IMG/VR virus record: IMGVR_UViG_3300034104_006814 | Location: 1 to 64,000 of that record | Origin: a virus | Length of the DNA: 64,000 nucleotides | Strand: one strand, 5' to 3' | Shown here: positions 16,093 to 24,638 of the stretch, one piece after another | How the letters are laid out: each line of letters starts with the position of its first letter | Numbering within the stretch: position 1 is the first letter of the stretch | Notes under the pieces: generated by a model | The model's database searches: none | The model's input: the letters and a program-made list of their open reading frames with translations, nothing else | What the model was told of the DNA's origin: nothing | Position numbers and translations under genes: made by a program

Positions 16093-19056
16093 TTAATTTA
16101 CTATATTTCCATAAGCATCCTTATAAGAAACAAAAATATACTTAGGAGTTCCAATAAGATATCTAACAGTTTTAATTTCGTTTATAAAACCATAATTATT
16201 TTTTGCCGTAATTACTTCTTGAATTGGTATTTGATATTTAAAAACTTCATAAGAAAAAGATCCACCAAGCCATCTTGTTGTTTCAGGAGTTTCAAGAGTG
16301 TAAGAATTTACATAAGTAAATTGATAAAGTCTAATATCTTGAACAACACTAGAGCTGAATCCATCGTATCTATAAATTTTATTATTAGTTGTTATGAAAT
16401 GAATTTTAGGTGCAAAAAAAGCAACTCCTGTATCGGTATTTAATTTTGAATCCTCCGCAAAAAAAGTATATGGACTATCTTTCGTAGTATTTGTATTAAT
16501 GTAACCCGCAGATAGTAAAAAAGTATATAAATTACTTGGCAATTCAGCCGTCCTTGCCGTATACGTATAACTAGTACCAGTTAAATACTCTCGAGTATTA
16601 TAATATAAGATATCATCTTGCGCTACTTTGAGAGAACCATAAGTACTTGAGGCAGTTAGATCTTGAATTTTATATATTATATTATAAATGGGATCAACAT
16701 TTAACGCTCTTGTTGGAACTGGCGGAGGATTAAATATAGTTGGCGTTATAGTTGGCGTTATAGTTGGCGTTATAGTTGGCGTTATATCTGGAATATTAAT
16801 AAATACAACATCAATTCTTGTTATTTTTGAATTTATTATTTCATATATAAAAAAGTCACCATCAGTACTTAGGATGGCAACTCCATTTGGAAGAAGAGAA
16901 TTCAATTCTTTATTAAAATAAACTTCAATTCCTTCGTCAAGCGCTAGATTTTTTATTTCTGAATAAATGCTAATTTCAGGGGCATCAGAAATTCTATCAA
17001 CTAAATAATCTTTTTGTTGACTTTCTAAAAAAGAAATTAAAATATCAAAATAATTAAAAAGATCTGTTGATTTTTTTTCAATAAATCTAAAACCACTCCA
17101 TTCTTTAAATTTAGTTTCAAAATATGTTACTTTTATTTCAACGCTTGGATCGTACACTTGATAAGGATTTAAATGAACTGCGCTAGTTACAAAACTGCTT
17201 GAAGATTTATATGAATAAACATATCTTAAATAATTTAAATCTTTTCTTCCAAAATCTAACATTGTATTAGTTCCCTGAACTAAACCAAAAATATCATACC
17301 TATATGCAAAATAACTAGAAGAAGAAAATTCCTTAGATCCATCTGAATCTGTTTCATATCCAGTTTCTACTTTAAAAGAAACAATTGCTGGAATTCTAGT
17401 GCCAGCCGCAATTGTTTGAAATGCATTTTTAAAATCAAAAGGTTGAGGCTCCAAATTATCTCCCAAAGCCCCAAGATTTCCAGCTGTTCCAGGGTTTACG
17501 TTTTTTCTAAAATATGAAGCTGTTTTTAAATAATCTAAGTCACAAAATTTTTCTGTACCTTGCGGCACAAGTTCTGTATTATAAAATTTTGTGGTATTCA
17601 TTCCCGAATTATTATAGGCCAAGTCAACATGAGATGTATCATGCAATTGAGATAAAGCCAGTGTGACATAAACACATTCTGCATTTTGATTTAAAACATA
17701 ATGCGTGTAAGGATATGCATCTTGGTCAAGAATATTTTTTGTAGTGTCATCATACTCAGAATAACTCATTGTTATATTGCATATTATATACGGATTATTA
17801 TTTATATCATATTCAACAGGCCAAGATCTAACATATCTTAAATCGGAGCTTCCTTCTTGTTCTAATTGTATATTTGTACATGGAGGCGTAGAAGAGTCTG
17901 CTAAAAAAGATTTTAATCTTCTTATGGAACCATTTTTCTTAAATGGACCCAACAAATCTTTTTGTATTTTGTAGTCAATTTCAACATTTTTAATTGAATC
18001 AATTGACTCTTGATACTGAGATCCATTTTTAAATTCAACTTGAACCGAGTTAAAGTTATATAAACTTTTTTTATTTTGATTTGCGTAAAAATTGAAATAT
18101 TTTTTAAGAACGGCAGAGTCATAAACTGGCAATACAGATCCGTTTATATTTTTTGCAATTGACCATATTTGAAATCTAATAAAATTATTTGAACGAGAAG
18201 ATCCATTAATTTTTATAAAATTTCCAATAGAATCAGTTCTAATTAAATTTATTGATCCATAAGTGACAGTAGATTTTGGCATCTCAAAATAAGAATAAAG
18301 AGAAAACAAATCAGAACAAATTTTGGGATAAAGTTCTTCACTTATGTTATATATATCTAACGATATTGACGAAAGATCCGAAGCGTCTATATTTTTATTT
18401 GTTAAATAAGTTTCAATATGAGAAGTACAAATTTCAGTTAAAAATAAACCATTTTCACAAGATAATTCTGAACTTAGCCACTCTTGTCTTTTTGAAGGAC
18501 TTAAAAAAGTTAAAGATGATTCCAAGGTGCAAGTTTTAATGTAAAATGGATTTGTAGGAACATTAACAGGAGAATTCTGATAAGTAAAATTTCTTCCAAT
18601 TGAATTTTTCCAACTTTGTTCTATAATTGAAGAAATATAGTTTGAAAGTAACTCAAAAGAATTATAACTCAAATCTGAAGTTTCTTTAACTGGAGAATTA
18701 TTAAAATAAACACCTTCAAATAAATTATTGCCGTCTACTTTAACTCCATTTTTATTCACAAGGCCATCTATAGGACCATCAGAAAGAAGCTCAATAACTT
18801 CAGAATATTGATAAGACTCAATTGTTTCTAACCCCCCATTCTGGGGCGGGGTCAAAACATTTGGATATTGGATTACTTTTGGTGGTTGTGGAGGAGGTGG
18901 CGGTGATGGTTTTTTTCTTTTCCAAAAACCACCTAAAAAAAAGACTGGACCATAAAATTTTAATGCAAAAATATTAAATAAATTTACAAGCGTATTTGTG
19001 GACGCATCTATTTTAAATACGTTAATTATATCTTGAATTAAATCAATAAGCCACAT
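16093..19056 (-). CDS. tail tip protein, gpJ-like N-terminal part
   Basis: 987 residues. After a short amphipathic start and a proline-rich stretch (KKPSPPPPPQPPKVIQYPN), it shows the gpJ N-terminal signature SYQYSEVIELLSDGPIDGLV + NKNGVKVDGNNLFEGVYFN. Later parts contain gpJ-like strands (NVEIDYKIQKDLLG, EGIEVYFNKELNSLLPNGVA) and an ITPT repeat (16739-16786). It starts in a TAATATG junction after the gpI-like gene, matching the lambda order L-K-I-J. The protein is as long as a whole small J but lacks the tail_3 core, which is encoded downstream. Confidence 0.8.
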   Translation of the reverse strand: MWLIDLIQDIINVFKIDASTNTLVNLFNIFALKFYGPVFFLGGFWKRKKPSPPPPPQPPKVIQYPNVLTPPQNGGLETIESYQYSEVIELLSDGPIDGLVNKNGVKVDGNNLFEGVYFNNSPVKETSDLSYNSFELLSNYISSIIEQSWKNSIGRNFTYQNSPVNVPTNPFYIKTCTLESSLTFLSPSKRQEWLSSELSCENGLFLTEICTSHIETYLTNKNIDASDLSSISLDIYNISEELYPKICSDLFSLYSYFEMPKSTVTYGSINLIRTDSIGNFIKINGSSRSNNFIRFQIWSIAKNINGSVLPVYDSAVLKKYFNFYANQNKKSLYNFNSVQVEFKNGSQYQESIDSIKNVEIDYKIQKDLLGPFKKNGSIRRLKSFLADSSTPPCTNIQLEQEGSSDLRYVRSWPVEYDINNNPYIICNITMSYSEYDDTTKNILDQDAYPYTHYVLNQNAECVYVTLALSQLHDTSHVDLAYNNSGMNTTKFYNTELVPQGTEKFCDLDYLKTASYFRKNVNPGTAGNLGALGDNLEPQPFDFKNAFQTIAAGTRIPAIVSFKVETGYETDSDGSKEFSSSSYFAYRYDIFGLVQGTNTMLDFGRKDLNYLRYVYSYKSSSSFVTSAVHLNPYQVYDPSVEIKVTYFETKFKEWSGFRFIEKKSTDLFNYFDILISFLESQQKDYLVDRISDAPEISIYSEIKNLALDEGIEVYFNKELNSLLPNGVAILSTDGDFFIYEIINSKITRIDVVFINIPDITPTITPTITPTITPTIFNPPPVPTRALNVDPIYNIIYKIQDLTASSTYGSLKVAQDDILYYNTREYLTGTSYTYTARTAELPSNLYTFLLSAGYINTNTTKDSPYTFFAEDSKLNTDTGVAFFAPKIHFITTNNKIYRYDGFSSSVVQDIRLYQFTYVNSYTLETPETTRWLGGSFSYEVFKYQIPIQEVITAKNNYGFINEIKTVRYLIGTPKYIFVSYKDAYGNIVN
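16739..16786 (-). repeat. 12-bp tandem repeat (4 exact copies) inside tail gene
   Basis: Four perfect copies of GTTGGCGTTATA (plus-strand reading), encoding TPTI repeats on the minus strand just before a FNPPPVPT segment. It probably forms a flexible linker between tail-tip domains. Exact 12-bp repeats are prone to slippage in multiples of four residues. Confidence 0.9.
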
Positions 19057-19057
19057 A

Positions 19058-19720
19058 TTATGAAATGAAACCTGTAGATATTCTATTTATAGAATCATTC
19101 AATGAAAATTCCGAATACAAATTTTTATTTGTTGGGTAAGCTTTAATTGAAGTTTGTATTATTTTGCTTCCAACTCTCATTCTGCCATAGCCTATCGGTA
19201 CTGGAACATTTTGAGCCGATACATTATCTACATTAGAAAAAGCATAATTTTGAGATTGAGATGCGCTAGACATTGTTTGACCTCCAACAAACTGAGTGTT
19301 TGATCTTTGGGGTTCAGCTTTTGGTTTATTTAAAGCTTGAGATAAAAGACTTAAGCCAGTAGCTAACGCTCCCACCGCCAAAGCAACTCCTAAAGATGCA
19401 CCACCAGTAAAAACAGCCAAACCAACCATAAGCCCAGTAAAAAGAGCGCCTAAAAAATCAAATCCTCCACATACGTTGGGCACCAAATCAATTTTTTTAA
19501 TTTTGCGCAAACAAAAAAAATTATTTTTGTCATAAATCCACTCATCGTCAATTATTACGGAGTATGTCAATCCGTTTTTTTGCAAATCTTTTAGTTTATT
19601 CAAAAATCCTCTTTTAATACATTCTATAGCCTTTAATGCAAAAAAAGCATTCTTCGCATTAATTTGAAATTCTTTTCCGAACTCATGCCCTAAAATGCCA
19701 TGTAACTTTATTTTTATCAT
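19058..19720 (-). CDS. tail assembly protein, lambda gpI-like
   Basis: 220 residues, close to lambda gpI (about 223). An N-terminal beta-grasp-like domain (MIKIKLHGILGHEFGKEF... IDLVPNVCGG) is followed by a glycine/alanine-rich hydrophobic segment (FTGLMVGLAVFTGGASLGVA) and a conserved C-terminal block NVPVPIGYGRMRVGSKII. The order of neighbours (L-K-I-J) supports the call. It overlaps the upstream gene by 4 nt and couples to the downstream J-like gene by TAATATG. Confidence 0.85.
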   Translation of the reverse strand: MIKIKLHGILGHEFGKEFQINAKNAFFALKAIECIKRGFLNKLKDLQKNGLTYSVIIDDEWIYDKNNFFCLRKIKKIDLVPNVCGGFDFLGALFTGLMVGLAVFTGGASLGVALAVGALATGLSLLSQALNKPKAEPQRSNTQFVGGQTMSSASQSQNYAFSNVDNVSAQNVPVPIGYGRMRVGSKIIQTSIKAYPTNKNLYSEFSLNDSINRISTGFIS

Positions 19721-20115
19721 ACTTTTAATTTTATTGGTTCAATAATACTTACATCATAATCTTTAGTTTGAGGTTCAAAAAGACTAAATTTCTCAGTAAT
19801 CACAGAGTATATTAAATATGCTTTGCAACAATTTCTCGCATTTAAAATGTCAATTTCCGATGGCTTTTCATTTCCAGAAATGTGAGTATGAAAAATGCAA
19901 AAACATTTATGATTTGTAATGAAATCTAAATAATCTTTTGGAGATATTTTAAAGAAATTATTTTCCGAACTTATGTTTTTCATTGGTTTGTAAAAAAAAT
20001 AACCATTCTCAAAAGAAAGCAAGCCACATATTTCCGTTAATAAATTTTTTTCACCTTCTTTTTTTAAAAAACTTAATAAATCATCTGGCAATAAAAATTT
20101 ATACACCTCATTCAT
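19717..20115 (-). CDS. tail assembly protein, gpK-like JAMM-type peptidase
   Basis: 132 residues. MPN/JAMM metal-site residues are visible: E in LLTEICGLLSF and HTHISGNEKPSEID (HxH...SxxD). Lambda gpK has this domain plus a C-terminal NlpC/P60 domain; the latter is absent here, so the protein is shorter than usual. The start MNEVYKFLLPDD (20115) overlaps the end of the gpL-like gene by 8 nt and is preferred to the ATG 33 nt upstream. Likely role: cleavage or maturation during tail tip assembly. Confidence 0.85.
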   Translation of the reverse strand: MNEVYKFLLPDDLLSFLKKEGEKNLLTEICGLLSFENGYFFYKPMKNISSENNFFKISPKDYLDFITNHKCFCIFHTHISGNEKPSEIDILNARNCCKAYLIYSVITEKFSLFEPQTKDYDVSIIEPIKLKV

Positions 20116-21154
20116 ATTTAAAAATTTCAGTGCCTGGAAACCCACCAAATCTTAATGTATTGTTGGTTACATCAGAGTCATTTAGGTATGTGCGACCATT
20201 GTCATCTCGTGTGAAAGATGACAAAAATCTTTTTTTACAAGCTGAAATTGTTTTTGAGCAACCATCTTTTACCCAATAATCAGGTTTTTCATTTGGCTGT
20301 AAAAAATAAGAAGATGTGTGGCTTTTTACGCACACAAACCAAGTAAATTCTGGATCTTTTTTTCCATTTAAATCTATGTTTTCAACAGTGATTATATCTC
20401 CAACTGCATAAGATATATTTTCAGCCCATTTATATGATTCCGCAGCTAACCTATAGCTCGAAGTGATTGTTCCATTTTTTCTTCTATAAGAATTCAATCC
20501 AGCTTTAAAATTATTTACAGTTCCAGAATCGAAAGGTTCATTATTTTCCTTGCATATTAGGTCTCCAGAATAGCCACAACCAAGACCTCTATATTGCCAA
20601 TAGCAATATCTGCCCATAATACTTCTATTCATTGAATCTAAAGTCTGCAAATCAAACGGAGAAATTAATTCAAATTGAATTGCGTGTTTATTTTCATACA
20701 TTTTTTGAGAGATTATGAATGTTTCCAGCGAAACATAAACTCCAGCACTTGTATTTGAAAAAGGATTTATTGAGCCATCAAAATTTTCAGCATCCAAATG
20801 TCGAACTAAAACTTTTCTTCTTGTTATTTTGGAATCTCTTAAATCTGAATAATCTTTTAAAATAGCAGAAAAAATATTTTCAGTATTGATTATTGTTAAT
20901 TTTGGTCTCGGTAACTTTCCAGTCATATTTGACTCAAAATCACTTGTATCTACTGCAATTGGATAATATCTATTACCATTCCAAATCACATCACTTAAAT
21001 TATTTGTTCCAGGGTGAAACCTAAAAGGATCAGAAGTTGGGCTATAAAACAATTCAAATAATTCAATGACTGCAGTTGGCTCTAAAAAAGTCAATGAATC
21101 TCTAACTCTAATTTTTCTCAAATTTTCTAAATAAATTTTTTCTTGTAATGTCAT
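20108..21154 (-). CDS. minor tail protein, lambda gpL-like
   Basis: 348 residues. Features of the gpL family: an N-terminal domain with FRFHPGTNNLSDVIWNG, then a cysteine-rich C-terminal segment (CYWQYRGLGCGYSG, LIC, and a final SACKKRF region) that in lambda binds an iron-sulphur cluster. It is longer than lambda gpL (about 232) because of an inserted module around KWAENISYAVGDIITVEN, resembling a carbohydrate-binding module (CBM5/12-like). First gene of the leftward tail-tip operon. Confidence 0.85.
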   Translation of the reverse strand: MTLQEKIYLENLRKIRVRDSLTFLEPTAVIELFELFYSPTSDPFRFHPGTNNLSDVIWNGNRYYPIAVDTSDFESNMTGKLPRPKLTIINTENIFSAILKDYSDLRDSKITRRKVLVRHLDAENFDGSINPFSNTSAGVYVSLETFIISQKMYENKHAIQFELISPFDLQTLDSMNRSIMGRYCYWQYRGLGCGYSGDLICKENNEPFDSGTVNNFKAGLNSYRRKNGTITSSYRLAAESYKWAENISYAVGDIITVENIDLNGKKDPEFTWFVCVKSHTSSYFLQPNEKPDYWVKDGCSKTISACKKRFLSSFTRDDNGRTYLNDSDVTNNTLRFGGFPGTEIFKYE

Positions 21155-21172
21155 ATGTAATAATAAAATATC

Positions 21173-21200
21173 TTGACTTTCGTTAATAAAGTTTTACACT
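21173..21200 (+). promoter_or_regulatory. sigma70-type promoter
   Basis: TTGACT (21173-21178), 16-bp spacer, TACACT (21195-21200), then 6 nt to the ATG at 21207. The expected start site falls at or within a few bases of the ATG, giving a leaderless mRNA. Confidence 0.65.
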
Positions 21201-21206
21201 GTGTAT

Positions 21207-21719
21207 ATGACATATCGAAATTCATTTGATTTTAATGGACAGAATCAACTGTCTGGAGAAAAAGCTGAAGATTTTTTTGAAAAAATTGCGTTAAAAAAAA
21301 ATTTAAAAGTGCAAAAAGCCACTACAAAACAGCAACTCTCTCATGTAGATTTTATTTTAACCAATGCAAAAAATGAAAGTTTTCTTTTCGACGTAAAAGC
21401 TAGAAAAAAAATTTCTAGATCATCTGAAAATTTTTCTGACGATTTAGTTTGGATTGAATTTAAAAATGTGGCTGGAAATCAAGGATGGCTTTATGGAGCT
21501 TCTGATTACATTGTTTTTGAAAGAGAGCATGATTTCGTTATAGTTCCAAGAAAAAATTTAGTTTCGTTGTGTGACAGATTAGTATCGAATGTTACAGTTG
21601 ATAAATCAAAAGATTGTTTATATAAAAAATATTCAAGAAAAGATAGAAAAGACGAATTATCTTTAATTAAAATGGAAGATATTTTAAAAAATATTAAAGT
21701 TTCAATCTGGCAAAAATGA
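21207..21719 (+). CDS. PD-(D/E)XK-like nuclease
   Basis: 170 residues. HVDFILTNAKNESFLFDVKARKK has the D...(D/E)xK layout of the restriction/resolvase-fold core, followed by an aromatic segment (WIEFKNVAGNQGWLYGASDY) with QGWLYG typical of such nucleases. Start chosen at 21207 (MTYRNSFDFNG), because the GTG 6 nt earlier would overlap the promoter start site. Possible roles: Holliday-junction resolution or DNA degradation. Its stop overlaps the next start (TGATCGCG/ATGA). Confidence 0.6.
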   Translation: MTYRNSFDFNGQNQLSGEKAEDFFEKIALKKNLKVQKATTKQQLSHVDFILTNAKNESFLFDVKARKKISRSSENFSDDLVWIEFKNVAGNQGWLYGASDYIVFEREHDFVIVPRKNLVSLCDRLVSNVTVDKSKDCLYKKYSRKDRKDELSLIKMEDILKNIKVSIWQK

Positions 21720-21988
21720 TCGCGACAATTAAAATTATAGGAGTCAACAATTATCATAAAGGGCTTATTGATAGAACTTTAAAAAATGTAAAAATTGCAA
21801 GAAACGGTGAAGGTTCAATAGTTTTTATTACTCAAGATAATGTTATTAAAGAATTTTTTCTAGATAAAAATTCCTCAATTCACTTTACGGATCATGGTTT
21901 TGTGGTAGAAGGTTACGGAGTAGTCGGTTACAATGTTGGTAAATTATCTATTTTAATTCAATCTTATGAAACAAATGCTCTCTTATAA
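21716..21988 (+). CDS. small hypothetical protein
   Basis: 90 residues, beta-rich (MIATIKIIGVNNYHKGLI). It overlaps the nuclease gene by 4 nt and the GMP-reductase-like gene by 23 nt. No recognised family. Confidence 0.55.
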   Translation: MIATIKIIGVNNYHKGLIDRTLKNVKIARNGEGSIVFITQDNVIKEFFLDKNSSIHFTDHGFVVEGYGVVGYNVGKLSILIQSYETNALL

Positions 21989-22934
21989 AGATGTAATTTT
22001 ACTACCAAATTATTCAGAAGTAAAATCTAGAGATGATATTAATACTTCTATTAATTTATTTAATTTTAATTTTAAATCACCAGTAATACCATCAAACATG
22101 GCTTGCTGCATTGATTTTAAATCGGCAGAAATTTTAGGAAAATCAGGATATTTTTACATTCTTCATAGATTCTATGATTATTATACGCAAATAACACCTT
22201 GGTTAGCTACGTCTCAGGGTAAATTTCCTTTAAGCATAAGTATTGGAGTTAAAGCTATTGATTTTAATTTTTTAGAAGATTTGGCTGGATCTTTTTTAAA
22301 AGTTGATTTTATCACTATTGATGTAGCTCATGGACATCATGTTTTAGTTAAAAATATTTGCAATCATTTTCATTCCATAACTTGGAAAAATGGATGTAAG
22401 CCAAAATTAATTGTTGGAAATTTTGGTTCATTTGATGGCGTAAAAGACGCAAAAGAATGGGGTGCAGATATGGTAAAAGTAGGACTCTCAATGGGAGCCG
22501 CTTGTACCACGTATAACTCAACTGGAGTTGGAACACCAATGTATTCAATAGTAAATGAAATTTATAATGATTTATATGAAGACGATATTCCAATTATTGC
22601 TGATGGACAAATTAGAGAAATTGGAGATGTAGCAAAAGCGCTAAATGCTGGCGCATCATTAGTAATGATAGGAGGCATGTTTGCAGCTTGCGAAGATAGT
22701 CCAGCAGAATTTAATTTTTATAAAACTCATAAATATTTTTATGGCTCCGCTTCCGCAAAAAATAAAGGGTATGATAAATATACTGAAGGAAAAGAGTCTC
22801 TGATAGAATGCAATAAATTAACAATGCTTAAATTAAATGAAAAAATTGAACAAGGATTAAGGTCAACAATGTCATATGCTGGTGTAGATGATGTATATGG
22901 TCTACGCGAAATGGAGGCCAGACAACGATTATGA
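21966..22934 (+). CDS. GMP reductase-like (IMPDH/GMPR family) enzyme
   Basis: 322 residues, a TIM barrel without CBS domains. Seen: start LSYKDVILLPNYSEVKSRDD, SPVIPSNMACC, FITIDVAHGHH, GADMVKVGLSMGAACTTYNS (catalytic Cys as in GPGSxCTT), a GVGTPM loop, PIIADGQIREIGDVAKAL, and FYGSASAKNKG. Length and the missing CBS pair favour GMP reductase (guaC type) over IMP dehydrogenase. It would convert GMP to IMP, or the reverse-type reaction, adjusting the purine pool during infection. Near the ThyX and dCMP deaminase genes. Confidence 0.8.
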   Translation: MKQMLSYKDVILLPNYSEVKSRDDINTSINLFNFNFKSPVIPSNMACCIDFKSAEILGKSGYFYILHRFYDYYTQITPWLATSQGKFPLSISIGVKAIDFNFLEDLAGSFLKVDFITIDVAHGHHVLVKNICNHFHSITWKNGCKPKLIVGNFGSFDGVKDAKEWGADMVKVGLSMGAACTTYNSTGVGTPMYSIVNEIYNDLYEDDIPIIADGQIREIGDVAKALNAGASLVMIGGMFAACEDSPAEFNFYKTHKYFYGSASAKNKGYDKYTEGKESLIECNKLTMLKLNEKIEQGLRSTMSYAGVDDVYGLREMEARQRL

Positions 22935-23599
22935 CACCAGAAATTAAAAATAAAATTCAAAAAATTGTAAATGTTTTTGAAAGTGGAAGTCCAAACGGTG
23001 ATTATGGATGTATATCACTATATGAAGATGGCCCAAACGGAATTAAACAAATTACATATGGAAAAAGCCAAACAACCGAATGGGGAAATTTATCCCAGCT
23101 TATTAAACTTTATATTAGCTTTAGTGGCCAATTTGCCAATGAATTTATTAAGTATGTCGATACTATCGGAAGGACTTCTCTTGTTAATGATAAAAATTTT
23201 ATTTCACTACTAAAACAAGCCTCAAAAGATCCAATTATGAAAGAGTCGCAAGATTCTTTTTTTGACACTCATTATTGGGAACCAGCTAAAAAATGGTTTG
23301 ATAAAAATAATTTTAAATTAAATCTAAGCATGTTAGTAATTTATGATTCTTTTATTCACTCTGGTTCTATTTTAAAATTTTTAAGAAATAGATTTCCAGA
23401 AACAACTCCAGTAAATGGAGGCGATGAAAAAGCTTGGATTGAAAAATATTGCCATGTAAGATTAAATTGGTTAAATAATCATTCAAATCCAATTTTAAGA
23501 AAAACAAATTATAGAGTTATAGATTTTATTGCAGCTATGGAAAAAAATAATTGGGATTTAGGAAAAGAATTTTCAGCAAATGGGACAAAAATTCCTTGA
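22931..23599 (+). CDS. GH46-type chitosanase/muramidase, likely endolysin
   Basis: 222 residues. The GH46 (lysozyme-superfamily) N-terminal region is recognisable: IVNVFESGSPNGDYGCISLY followed by GIKQITYGKSQTTEWGNLSQ, with the catalytic Glu in FES and an acidic/Thr pair in the following strand; the helical C-terminal part has LVIYDSFIHSGS. There is no signal peptide, so export would need a holin. In phages such enzymes usually serve as lysins, cutting peptidoglycan or a related host polymer (inference). Overlaps the previous gene by 4 nt. Confidence 0.75.
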   Translation: MTPEIKNKIQKIVNVFESGSPNGDYGCISLYEDGPNGIKQITYGKSQTTEWGNLSQLIKLYISFSGQFANEFIKYVDTIGRTSLVNDKNFISLLKQASKDPIMKESQDSFFDTHYWEPAKKWFDKNNFKLNLSMLVIYDSFIHSGSILKFLRNRFPETTPVNGGDEKAWIEKYCHVRLNWLNNHSNPILRKTNYRVIDFIAAMEKNNWDLGKEFSANGTKIP

Positions 23600-23623
23600 C
23601 TTTGACTAAATATTAGTTATTAT
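23596..23623 (+). promoter_or_regulatory. sigma70-type promoter overlapping upstream stop codon
   Basis: TTGACT (23596-23601) includes the TGA stop of the lysin gene. A 16-bp spacer and TATTAT (23618-23623) follow, 12 nt before the ATG at 23636. It probably drives the two small genes and the tRNA region. Confidence 0.6.
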
Positions 23624-23635
23624 CCATACAACACT

Positions 23636-23905
23636 ATGCAAAACTCAGAAATTCCTACAATCTCTCAAGCAATTCAAAATGCAAATTCAGCCCAAGTGGA
23701 TTGCCTTTGGGCAATCTTAAAGTATAAAGAAATTGGCATTTTGAGGAAAGTTAAATGCATGTCTGAATTACTAAGGTTTGACCTTGATAAGGCTTGCAGT
23801 GAACTTCCTGTAAATGAAAATGGTTTTATTGTAGATTACAAGAGCCGCCATTTAATTCACGATATCCTTTTGGAAAAGTCTCGAAATGTCTCAACAAGAG
23901 CTTAA
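23636..23905 (+). CDS. small hypothetical protein
   Basis: 89 residues (MQNSEIPTISQAIQNANSAQ), helical, no recognised domain. First gene behind a good promoter. Overlaps the next gene by 20 nt. Confidence 0.6.
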   Translation: MQNSEIPTISQAIQNANSAQVDCLWAILKYKEIGILRKVKCMSELLRFDLDKACSELPVNENGFIVDYKSRHLIHDILLEKSRNVSTRA

Positions 23906-24128
23906 TTTTAAAGATTTAATTACTTCTACCATTCAGAGCGAAGTAACAGCATACGAAATTGTTGATGGCAACAATGACTATGTTACATCCTATAGTGCTC
24001 TCTTAAAAAAGAATACTAATGGAAGATTGGATGGTTTGAAGCTCGCTAAAGATGCCGTTAAATACAAACAAGATTATAAAATCTTAGAAGTGTACGAAAA
24101 CGGTTACAGAAAATTATTAGAAATTTAA
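23886..24128 (+). CDS. small hypothetical protein
   Basis: 80 residues (MSQQELNFKDLITSTIQSEV), charged and helical. It ends 1 nt before the first tRNA gene, so tRNA processing must cut right behind the stop codon. No known family. Confidence 0.6.
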   Translation: MSQQELNFKDLITSTIQSEVTAYEIVDGNNDYVTSYSALLKKNTNGRLDGLKLAKDAVKYKQDYKILEVYENGYRKLLEI

Positions 24129-24129
24129 T

Positions 24130-24205
24130 CGCGGGATAGCCAAGTGGGAAGGCGGTAGTCTCATAAGCTACCTATTCGAGAGTTCGATTCTCTCTCCCGC
24201 AACCA
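24130..24205 (+). tRNA. tRNA-Met (CAU), initiator-like acceptor
   Basis: Cloverleaf: acceptor CGCGGGA/TCCCGCA with a C1-A72 mismatch, three-pair D stem GCC/GGC, anticodon stem GTAGT/GCTAC with loop CTCATAA (anticodon CAT), T stem GAGAG/CTCTC with loop TTCGATT, and an encoded CCA end. C1-A72 is the hallmark of bacterial initiator tRNA, but the three G-C pairs of the initiator anticodon stem are missing. It could be an unusual initiator or an elongator. Confidence 0.85.
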
Positions 24206-24533
24206 CTTTTCTCAGTAACCACGAACCCAATGGTATATAGGTCTTGTTGTAATTGGAATGTAGCAACATAGAAATCCTGCTGAGAAGCGACACATGCCAT
24301 TCTGTGAATGCGGAGTGCTTGGTTCGGGTTTACTCGAACGCTGAGTTGTGTGACTAATCGGAGAGACGATTTATATAATCCCCCAATTGGGGTGCGACAC
24401 CTGCTAGTGGCTCCATGCCGCTAGGCTTGATTTGGCGAAAGCTAGTTGAGTTAGTGGTGTGACAGATCGGAGAGACGAGTATCGAGGTGACACCTACCAA
24501 AGTGGTGTGACACTGGGAGAGACTAGAAATTTT
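24206..24533 (+). ncRNA. candidate structured non-coding RNA between tRNA genes
   Basis: 328 bp without a convincing reading frame. It contains three related blocks with (G)GTGTGAC...GGAGAGAC (24347-24370, 24456-24478, 24504-24524) and interleaved GACACC elements. Hairpins are visible: CCCC-AATT-GGGG, TAGTGGC-TCCAT-GCCGCTA, and ACACC (24490-24494) pairing either with GGTGT at 24456 or with GGTGT at 24504. It fits no tRNA, tmRNA or known ribozyme pattern that I tried by eye. It could be one structured RNA or several short ones. Confidence 0.45.
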
Positions 24534-24615
24534 GGGCAGTTCGCATAGCGGCTATTGCAGGAGACTGTAAATTTCCCGACTTCGGTCATCGGTGGTTCGA
24601 GTCCACCACTGCCCA
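24534..24615 (+). tRNA. tRNA-Tyr (GUA)
   Basis: Acceptor GGGCAGT/ACTGCCC, anticodon loop CTGTAAA (GTA), a long class II variable arm (CGACTTCGGTCAT region) and T arm GGTGG-TTCGAGT-CCACC. CCA is not encoded. Confidence 0.9.
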
Positions 24616-24638
24616 CTTTTTAAGTGTAAAATATTCTT

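Noticed and set aside
24206-24533. Additional degenerate tRNA genes
   Set aside because: Searched by eye on both strands; TTCGA-like stretches (e.g. near 24331-24340) lack matching acceptor and anticodon stems.
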